A stretch of 64,000 nucleotides of DNA from Macrotis lagotis (lineage: Eukaryota; Chordata; Mammalia; Peramelemorphia; Peramelidae): contig NC_133664.1 in assembly GCF_037893015.1 (NCBI RefSeq), forward strand, positions 128,136,478 through 128,200,477. Reading direction: 5' to 3'. Positions 55,536 to 64,000 of this stretch are shown here, one piece after another. The notes under the pieces are model-generated. The model had not been told where the DNA came from, did no database searches, and saw nothing but the letters and a program-made list of their open reading frames with translations. A program made the position numbers and the translations under genes. Each line of letters begins with the position of its first letter. The first letter of the stretch is position 1.

Positions 55536-56272
55536 TAAGGACAATTAAAAAGTAAATAAACCATAATTAAAGAACATCTTTGTCCTGCTAGAAAAAGAAA
55601 TTATTTTACTATCAGCAACTAACAATTCAAATGATACATTATAAGTAATACAATAGAAAATTCCACTCCAGCATAAATTGTAATATTTCTATAAAATATT
55701 ATTAAAATCAATAAACCTGCCCTAAGATTTTTTCTGTGAGATTACTTATGTCTAAGTCTGATATTCTTTAAGTCTATATTTCTGATTTAAAAATTAGTCT
55801 CTTAACTTCTAACTAATGGTTATAAATCTGAATGTGTTCTCAGTGTAAAAATGTTAAGTCTGCTACATGAGGGAGACCTGTCTCCTACATCTGAAATGTT
55901 GATTTGGCCTATGACAATGCTACCTTGAAAGCTCAATGATAGCACAAATAAATTCCTTTATCTGGATCAACAAACCATAAGATAAGAGATATCTTGGATG
56001 AGGATAGAGGAAATCCTATTGTTATTTATAAACATTTACTCTTCAGCCTAAGCAGGATTCTAGTAGATAGGAATTTAAAGCAAATATTATAAGATATGAG
56101 AAGTTCATATTGTAAAACTATGTCATCTATTTCAAATCTCATTATTTACCTGACTCAGTTTTTATTATTCTTTATCCTTTTTGTATAATGCCCCTAGAAT
56201 TTTGTATGAGCTGACATTCTTAATATGCCGTCCACCTATGGGTTTTTGGTAAGATCCTAGAGAATAATACTT
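55536..56272. other. No recognised feature
   Basis: AT-rich sequence without a gene or a repeat I can name. Confidence 0.4.
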
Positions 56273-56398
56273 CATTTGTTTTTTTTTCTTTGGTTTTTGC
56301 AAGGCAATGGGGTTAAGTGACTTGCCCATGGTCACACAGCTAGGTAATTATTATCTGAGGTCAAATTTGAACTCAGGTACTCCTGACTCCAGGGTTGC
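56273..56398 (-). mobile_element. WSINE1-like SINE, truncated
   Basis: T run, TTTTTGCAAGGCAATGGGGT, CTTGCCCATGGTCACACAGC ... CTCCTGACTCCAGGGTTGCC. The last part of the tRNA head is missing. Confidence 0.85.
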
Positions 56399-56572
56399 CT
56401 CAAAACTTCATTTATAAAACAAACTTTGCTATTTCATTTTTAGCCTAAGAAAATCATGGTGAACACATGTAATTCAATTTTCAATTTCTTTTTTTAAGGT
56501 AGACAGAATCATGTTTTCTCATTATTTTTCTTTATTTTTAATTTTAAAAACATCAACAAATATAAACATTTC

Positions 56573-57576
56573 TTTTTTCCTTTTAAATATTTTATTTATT
56601 TTTGAGTTTTACAAGTTTTCCCCTAATCTTGCTTCCCTCTGCCTACTCCCCACAGAAGGCAATTTGTCAGTCTTTATATTGTTTTCATGGTATACATTGA
56701 TCCAAATTGAATGTGATGAGGAAGAAATCATATCCTTAAGGAAGAAAAATAAAGTATAAGAGATAGAAGTATTACATAATAAGATATCAGTTTTTTCCCC
56801 CTAAATTAAAGGTAATAGTCCTTGGTCTTTGTTCAAACTCCATAATTCTTTCTCTAGATACAGATAGTATTCTCCATTACAGATAGCCCAAAATTGTCCC
56901 TGGTTGTTGCACTGATGGAATGAGCCAGCCATCAAGTTTGATCATCACCCCCATGTTGCTGTTAGGGTATACAGTGTTTTTCTGGTTCTGCTCATCTCAC
57001 TCAGCATCAGTTCATACAAATCCCTCCAGGCTTCCCTGAATTCCCATCCTTCCTGGTTTCTAACAGAACAATAATGTCCCATGACATACATATACCACAG
57101 TTTGTTAAGCCATTCCCCAACTAAAGGACATTCACTTAATTTCCAATTCTTTGCTACCACAGAGTTGTTATGAATATTTTTGTACAGGTAATGTTTTTTA
57201 CCCCTTTTCATGATCTCTTCAGGTTATAGACCTAGTTGTGGTATTGCTGGATCAAAGAGTATGCACATTTTTATTGCCCTTTGGGCATAATTCCAAATTG
57301 CTCTCCGGAAAGGTTGGATTAGTTCACAGCTCAACCAACAATGTATGAGAGCCCCAGATTTCTCACATCCCTTTCAACATTGACCATTGTCCTTTCTAGT
57401 CATATTAGCCAGTCTGAGAGGTGTGACGTGGTACCTCAGAGATGCTTTAATTTGCATTTCTCTAATGAGTAATGATTTAGAGCAATTTTTCATATGACTA
57501 TGGATCACTTTGATTTCCTTATCTGTAAATTGCCTTTGCATATACTTTGACCATTTGTCAATTGCGGAATGGCTAA
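56573..57576 (-). mobile_element. 5'-truncated L1, minus strand
   Basis: Minus-strand ORF2 C-terminal relic includes KVIHSHMKNCSKSLLIREMQ, as in the 7.0 kb copy. The shared L1 3' UTR follows. A short target duplication ATATAAACATTTC (56560-56572) / ACATAAACATTTC (57577-57589) bounds it. Confidence 0.88.
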
Positions 57577-58203
57577 ACATAAACATTTCAATATGGAAAT
57601 TAGAACCAAAAAAAGTATTTTTGGTGAAACTGTAACAAACTGTCCTACATTTCTATAGACCATTCTAACTTCCCTCTGTTCTCTCCTGTGCATTTTCAAA
57701 TGTTTTACTGATGTTCAAGTCTTTCATTTCTTTTTTGTCATCATTTCATCACTATCTACTGAACTCCCTCTCCATTACTTTTTAAAATTATTATTGTCTT
57801 TCCTGTTGCCTGTCCTCTCCCCATTGAATAAATTTTAACAAGACAAATAAATAATGATCAATGCATAATTTGATAAAAACAGATCTCCATATTAACCACA
57901 TTTAAAAATATATATATCTCTTCCTGCATTTTTAGTTCATCACATCTCTGGCAAGTGGTGGGTGGCCTGTTCTATCTTTGGTCCTTCAGACTTGTGGTTC
58001 ATCACCATGTTGCTCAAAGTTCTCTAGTCTTTTAAAACTACTACAAATTTGTGGATGATTGTTGCATGATTTTCTCTACTTACATTCAACAGCATGTGTA
58101 TAGGAGTGAAGGCGGCCTCATTTTTCTCACTTCTATTCTGAGATCACTGAACTAAGAGAAGATGGTAGAAATTCCAAAGAGAGACTTCAGTTCAATATAA
58201 ATA

Positions 58204-59139
58204 CAAGCATAGCTTGTTTTACTTCACAGATACTGCATTTTTTTAAAAAACTGGAAGTTTATAGCAACCCTGGGTTAAACAAGTCTATCTACACCATTTT
58301 TTTTCTTTTTCTTTTTTTTGCAAGGCAATGGGGTTAAGCGGCTTGCCCAAGGCCACACAGCTAGATAATTATTAAGTGTCTGGGGCCAAATTTGAACTCA
58401 GGTACTCCTGACTCCAGGGCCATTGCTCTATCCATTGCACCACCTAGCTGCCCCTACACCATTTTTCTAACAGCATGCCTTCACATTGTGTCTCTGTGTC
58501 ACATTTTGGTAATTCTTACAATATTTCAAACTTTTTCATTATTATTCTGTTATTACTGTGATCTCTGATCAGTAATCTTTGTAATTGTTTTGGGGTGCCA
58601 CAAACTGTGTCCATCTATGGTAGCAAACTTAATACTTGAGTGTGTTCTGACTGCTCCATCACCTCTGGTCCATCTTTCTTCCTCTCCTTGTGCCTGCCTG
58701 TCTTTTAAGACACAGTGATATTGAAATCAGGCCAGTTTGTAACCCTATGATGGCCTCTGAGTGTTTAAGTGAGAGAAAAAGTCAATTGATGAAACAAACT
58801 TCACTGTTGTCCTATTTATGAAATTGTTGTGGACAGTTCAATTTTCAACCACTCTGATAAGCCAACAGCCATCAACAATGAGGCAAGATACTCCACCAGC
58901 AACTTGAAAAAGGTTTGAGTGATGCTTAGCATTTTTTAGCAATAAAATATTTTTAAATTAAGGTATGAGCATTGTTTTTTAGACATAAGATTATTGCATT
59001 TATTAGATTATAGTATGTGTACATAAGTTTTATATGACCTGGGAAACCAAGAAATTTGTGTGATTCTCTTTATTATGATATTCACTTTATTGTGATGATC
59101 TGGAACAAAAGCTGAAATAACTCTGAAGTATGTCTATAG
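58204..59139 (+). mobile_element. Tigger1-type DNA transposon, internally deleted, second copy
   Basis: CAAGCATAGCTTGTTTTACT start, GTGTCTCTGTGTCACATTTT, then a jump from AAGTGAGAGAAAAAGTCAAT to the transposase end and 3' UTR (AGCAATAAAATATTTTTAAA). Degenerate inverted terminus CTGAAGTATGTCTATAG. Transposase missing. Confidence 0.83.
58302..58453 (-). mobile_element. WSINE1-like SINE inside the second Tigger1
   Basis: Exact target duplication CTACACCATTTTT (58289-58301 and 58454-58466). Confidence 0.93.
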
Positions 59140-59159
59140 TTAAATCTATCCATTTGGGG

Positions 59160-59288
59160 TGGCTACTTTGAGAAGTAGTTGATTTGGGCACTTGGTGAAG
59201 CCCTGGAGTTGGGAGGACCTAAGTTCAAATCCAGTCTCAGACACTTGATAATTAATAGCTGTGTGACCTTGGACAAGACACTTAATAT
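59160..59288 (+). mobile_element. SINE (MAR1/WSINE-like) 5' part
   Basis: GGAGTTGGGAGGACCTAAGT, CAAATCCAGTCTCAGACACT, TGTGTGACCTTGGACAAGAC, then replaced by a G run and GA repeat. Confidence 0.75.
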
Positions 59289-59323
59289 GGGGGGGGGGGG
59301 GGGAGAGAGAGAGAGAGAGGGGG

Positions 59324-59365
<42 letters not shown>
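59289..59365. repeat. (G)n(GA)n microsatellite
   Basis: About 15 Gs, a GA tract, another G run and about 17 GA units at the SINE 3' end. Confidence 0.95.
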
Positions 59366-59366
<1 letters not shown>

Positions 59367-60249
59367 GTTTTAACTTGACATCTTCACATCTTCAAAGAAA
59401 GGCTGAACAATGTAGGGATGATTCTCAGACAGATATGGATTAACTGAATGACTAAATGGATATACTGGGCTATCACATTTTCTGTCATCATCACTCCCTT
59501 TCCCCAATGTCTTTATAGGGATAAAACAACATTAAAATGAACATCAGGGAAGTTTTTAAAAGAAAAAAAAGCACTGCATCACAACCTGCAACCTTTGCTG
59601 AAGGAGAAAAGTTTTCTCACCCTGCCTAGGTGATATGATAGTGTGGATTTATGGGTCAATGGTGTTTCTATATATATTAACCTTAGGGGTTTTAGCATCA
59701 CATGGCAGGGACTTTTCTTCTTGAAACCTGAAGAGTGAGGAGTGGAATTTATGTTTGAAGGGAAGGTAACAGAGAGACAATAGCACACAGAAACTGCTAT
59801 ACTTTTTACTTCTGTATGTAACTTAAATAAAAGGCTAGATTTAAGTGATTGCCATTTGTTTCAAAAGAATATTCTCTTTATTTAGAATTTTATTGTCTCC
59901 TTCATAACTTATTCATAATACTTTCCTCTTTCTTAGAAACTGGAAAGGAGGGCTGTTTATAATGTAGTTTTATGAATAATATATTATTCATCTGTGTTTA
60001 ATTTAGAGGTCTTTCTATGGTGCTTGATCTTTGCAGAGAATAATGGCAATTTCTACCCAGAGAGTCCCTGATTTACAGAAATATCCATAAAAGAATATCC
60101 TCTCTCAGCTAGGAATTTAATTATCTTTCTTTTAACAAAGGGTACATTCTTCAACATTTTATCTGGTGGTCCAGAGTTTAAATCACTGCTATAGTGAATA
60201 AATACAGTGGATTAACCTACAAAGAAGGTAGTTTGAATTCATATAAATC

Positions 60250-60960
60250 CAATCATCATAACAATAAAATCCCACCTAAAGAGTGGGAAAATTGTACATA
60301 TCCTTTGAACCCCCACTACTAGATCTTTACCCCAGAGACCAAAAGAAAAGGAAAAACTTTTTTATACAAAAATATTTATAACAATAAAAAAGGAAAAGGT
60401 AATTTAATTTTTTGAGCTGACAAAAAATTAGAAACTGTGGGGATGCCCATCAATTGGAAGTTGTGATATATGATTGTGATGGAATATTATTAGGCTATAA
60501 GAAATTATTGGTGAGGGGGAAGTGGTTTCAGAAAATAAATAAATAAAGCATAGCGAAACCTGTATAAACTAATGCAAAGTGAAGTAAAAAGAACCAGGAG
60601 ATCATTGTGAACAAAAACAGAAATGCTGTAATATGATCATCAAATGTGAAAGACTTGGCTACTCTGATTAAAACAATGATCCAAAACAATTTCAAAAGAC
60701 AAATAATGAAAATAAATGTATTTACTTCCAGAGAAAGAGAGAACTGATAACCCTAAGTGCAAATTGAAGCATAATTTTCTAACTTTATTTTTTTCTTGTT
60801 TTTTTTTAAATATGGCTAATATGGAAATGTTTTGCATGATTTCACATGTATAATCAAAATTTTATTGCTTACTTTTGGAGGAAGGATTGGGAGGGAGGGA
60901 GAGAATTTGGAACTCAAAATTTAATAAGAAAATAATGTTTAAAATAAATAAAAAATTTTA
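60250..60960 (+). mobile_element. L1 3' end
   Basis: CATATCCTTTGAACCCCCAC, GGGGATGCCCATCAATTGGA, GTGATGGAATATTATTAGGC, CTAATATGGAAATGTTTTGC, then AGGAAGGATTGGGAGGGAGG and an A-rich tail. Diverged, of the same type as 34.97 kb. Confidence 0.78.
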
Positions 60961-60978
60961 AGTATACATAAATATCTT

Positions 60979-61130
60979 AAGGGCAGCTAAGTAGCACAGT
61001 GGATAGAGCAACAGTCCTGGAATCTTGAGGATCTGAGTTCAAATCCAACTCAGACCCTGGATACTTACTGTGAGACCTTGGGCAAATCAATCCTATTGCC
61101 TTGCAAAAACTAAAAACAAACAAACAAAAA
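60979..61130 (+). mobile_element. WSINE1-like SINE
   Basis: AGGGCAGCTAAGTAGCACAG to TATTGCCTTGCAAAAACTAA with a CAAACAAACAAA tail, directly downstream of the L1 3' end. Confidence 0.85.
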
Positions 61131-61288
61131 AAATCTCAGGTGCTAAAAGATAAGAATATTGCTTGCGTCTAAATATCATTAAAAGGTAATGCTAAATAGA
61201 CTCATTAGCAATGTAGACTTCTTTTGTTGAAATCTGATTAAATTCAAAGAATATTTGTAAAAGACCTACAAAAACATTTACTAAGGGC

Positions 61289-61389
<101 letters not shown>

Positions 61390-62536
61390 TCATGCCAGGT
61401 ACAAAGAATTTTTAAAAAGTGAAAATTCCTTTTTTATATTAGAAGGACTGTGATAGGCAAATTACAACAGGTATCTGGTTACATCAATAAAAGGTAATTT
61501 AATGAGGGTGATCAAAGAAGCTTCACAGAATAGAAATTAAATTGAACTTTGAAGGAAAATAAGGGTTCTGAGAGGTAGAGATGAGGAAGGAGTACAACTC
61601 ACATCAAAGGATGGTTTGTCCAAACACACATGGAATGTCAATTTGGGGAACAGCTAAAAATCTTATTTGATCAGAATTTAAGATTTTGTGATATGGAATG
61701 TTTACTCCCTCCTGAAATAAAGTTTAAAAGGTATGTTGGAGTCTAATTACAGAAAGTCTTGTGAAAATAGGCTCAGCCTTATTCCTCTTCCTCTTTAGGA
61801 TACATATTAAAAATGATATTAGATCAGTATTTTAATCTGAAGTCTTTTGTGCAATCCAATAAACATTTACTAAAAGTCTACCATGCTAGGAAATGTATTA
61901 AGTGCTGGGGCAACAACTAATAAAAAAGAAAGACAGTTCCAGCTTTCAAGTTTACAATTTCATGGTGGGGGGGGGGGGGGGAGACTACACACAAAAAGAG
62001 GCAGGAAAAGGTTGGAGTGCAGATACTCAGGAATAAGTGGTACTGGGGTATCTTGGTCCAGGGAGTTGAAATTAGGTAGAGCAGCAAACTCAAAAGTGAA
62101 GTAATCTGAGAATCCAGCATCTACTCTCTACAAAGAAAGGCACTGGGAAGAGTTTGGTATTCTGCCCTCCAAGTATCTTATTCAAAGGAGAGAAGAAGGC
62201 TGAGGGAGATGGTATCGATAAAAGCTTCAGCTAACAAGACAGTGATAAGATTAAAAGTGATAAATTTAGCCTGAGAGGGTCATCTTGTTAGGTAAAGTTG
62301 AAAATCCCAGAGCAGGAGATGCAAAGTAAAGAATTCCCACTTGAATGAAAAATCCTTATAAGTCATTCTTTCATTATCAATTTCAAAACAATATCCTATA
62401 TTTAGGGGTATTCAGGAGCAAGCTCAAACCCTTTGGCAAGAAGTGAATCCTAAAATATTAAGTGTGAACAAGTATTCTTCAAAATAAGCAAACTGAAATT
62501 TATAGTTTGTTTTACTAATTTGTAAGAAAGTGATAG
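61390..62536. other. No gene; L2-like scraps and a G run
   Basis: 61855-61960 resembles an L2 3' end (AAGTGCTGGGGCAACAACTA) with a G run at 61965-61981. No coding gene supported. Confidence 0.4.
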
Positions 62537-62550
62537 AAAATCCATCAATA

Positions 62551-62701
62551 GGGGGCAGCTAGGTCACACAGTGAATAAAGCACCGGCCCTGGAGTCAGGA
62601 GTACCCAGGTTCAAATCCAGTCTCAGACACTTAATAATTACCTAGCTGTGTGGCCTTCGGCAAGCCACTTAACACCTCTTGCCTTGCAAAAACCTAAAAA
62701 A
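62551..62701 (+). mobile_element. WSINE1-like SINE
   Basis: GGGGGCAGCTAGGTCACACA to GCCTTGCAAAAACCTAAAAA. The exact 14-base target duplication AAAATCCATCAATA lies at 62537-62550 and 62702-62715. Confidence 0.95.
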
Positions 62702-63269
62702 AAAATCCATCAATAAACATTTATAAGATGACTAATTAAAAACATTGAGTAAACTTTAAAGTGTATCATGGATATTTTTTCACTCCCTAGAAAGCTGGTT
62801 ATTAAAAATTTACCAGGAAATCCCAATCTATTCTGAAAAATGTTTGGCTTCAACAAGGGCTTAACCACTTTCTAAATTGGAACTGAATCAAAGTTTAAGA
62901 AGTTTCTCTAAGATCCTGAAAAGTGAATTAAGGTGATAATTAAACCTAATTAAGGAAGTTACCAATCTTGATTTTTGATGGAAGGTTTAAGTGTAACACC
63001 ATTTTGGGTAATAATCCTTCTATCTGATGAATCAAACGGTAGCTGTAATTTCATTGGCTTCTCTAGCCATGTTTTATCTAATTGTAGAATTTTATTCTTG
63101 TTTCAGCATACTATAAATTGTAGTTAAATTTTTTTGATAAAAATGATTTTCAAAGGCAAGATGAATTTCACTAAGCAGAGATGATTAGAATTGGAATTAA
63201 TTGAATTAATAAATTTGTCTCTGGCAGGTTCAGGGTTAAAACAGTAGAGGACAGAATTTTTTCTTTTCT

Positions 63270-63440
63270 TTCACAGACTTAAATGTCAGCCTAAAGAGTC
63301 TGCATTTTATCCCAGAGATAGTGGGGAACCAGTGAAGTTCTCTTAACAGGAAAGTGACATGGTCAGAATCTTGCTTTAGGAATATTACTTTTTTAGTTGT
63401 ATAAAGGACAGATTGGAAAGAGAAGAGACTTGAAGCAGGG
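63270..63440 (-). mobile_element. L2-type LINE scrap
   Basis: GAGTCTGCATTTTATCCCAG, GGGAACCAGTGAAGTTCTCT, AGGAAAGTGACATGGTCAGA. Same family as 38.9-39.4 kb. Confidence 0.45.
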
Positions 63441-63545
63441 AAAATAAAATAAGTGGATTGTAATAGGATTAATATCTATAGGTTCTTCCCTATCCACCCT
63501 AACCACCATGTGGGTTAGGCTAGTTCTTTCATCAAAAGGCAAAGG

Positions 63546-64000
63546 GGGGGGGGGGGGAGCCAAGATGGCCACTAGAGAGGAACATCTCTTAGAAGCTCTC
63601 TCATGAAACTTCGAAACTAAGGACTCTAACTAAACAAGAGACAGAACCCACAGAGGGACCCAGGGAGGCAGTTCTACTCAAGGTGACCTGGAAAAGAGCA
63701 GAATGGCTCTGCTCCCCAGGGTCGGAGGGGCGGCCTGCCAGAGAGGTGGCCCACCAGAGCCAAAGAACTTCAGCCTCCCGGAGGCAGCCCCAGGGTACTG
63801 GGAGTCTCAGCTCACAGCAGCAGGGGAGTCTCCTGAGCTGCACCCCGGGGAGCATCGGGCACAAAGTGGGGGAACAGCGGGGGACCTCTGCCAGAGCCAG
63901 CATGTGGAGCCCAGCCCTCAGGGCACACAGCAAGCAACGTGGTCTTTTGGCAGCCCAGATCCAGGAACAGAAGCTGGTGGAGGCCGTAAGCAGGAGCCCC
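63546..64000 (+). promoter_or_regulatory. L1-type 5' UTR running off the window
   Basis: A G run is followed by AGCCAAGATGGCCACTAGAG, the usual opening of marsupial L1/HAL1 5' UTRs with a YY1-like AAGATGGCC. 450 bases of GC-rich, CpG-containing sequence follow, in strong contrast to the AT-rich flank. L1 5' UTRs carry the internal promoter. The body lies beyond the window. Confidence 0.75.

Noticed and set aside
63601..63933. 110-codon minus-strand open frame
   Set aside because: Antisense to the GC-rich L1-type 5' UTR; length is expected from base composition.

Overview
The window looks like marsupial nuclear DNA, most likely from an Australian lineage. It is AT-rich and has no operon-like gene packing. 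It is dominated by retroposons I recognise as metatherian: many copies of a short SINE of the WSINE1 type, longer CORE-SINEs of the MAR1 type, SINEs with an RTE-type tail, a HAL1 element and L1 elements with the marsupial 3' end. Family names come from recognition of consensus-like text, not from a database search.

One host protein-coding gene is visible. It lies on the minus strand between 23758 and 18467 and encodes a hyaluronidase of the SPAM1/HYAL4 group. Three coding exons (939, 90 and 426 bases) join in phase 0 with good splice sites and give 484 residues. The catalytic Asp-x-Glu, ten cysteines in the expected pattern and a hydrophobic C-terminal tail suggestive of a GPI anchor are all present. 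I see no defect. Its introns hold SINEs and simple repeats.

Layout: 1-1900 holds L2, MAR1, L1 and RTE-type SINE pieces. 2070-9782 is a HAL1 element split by an L1 (about 3171-7943) and by a SINE (8496-8646), each with its own target-site duplication. 9.8-15.7 kb holds SINEs and an L2 reverse-transcriptase relic. 15.9-17.0 kb is an internally deleted Tigger1. 18.4-23.8 kb is the hyaluronidase gene. 24.2-28.8 kb holds CR1/L3, hAT-Charlie and L2 relics. 28.8-36 kb holds LTRs, L1 3' ends and an inverted SINE pair. 36.8-38.6 kb has no recognised repeat. 38.6-41.6 kb holds L2 and an RTE-like LINE. 43.1 kb carries a second LTR related to the one at 29.1 kb. 46112-54150 is an old class I (gamma-type) endogenous provirus on the minus strand with both LTRs, a polypurine tract and broken gag, pol and env. 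54-63 kb holds microsatellites, a second deleted Tigger1, L1 3' ends and SINEs. 63.55 kb to the end is the GC-rich 5' UTR of an L1-type element that runs off the window.

I found no new multi-gene system. The points most worth a second look are the hyaluronidase (HAL4-like overall but with Tyr where human HYAL4 has Cys), the datable nested insertions, a Tigger1 carrying a 56-base copy of its own flank, and the provirus whose protease and front half of reverse transcriptase are missing.
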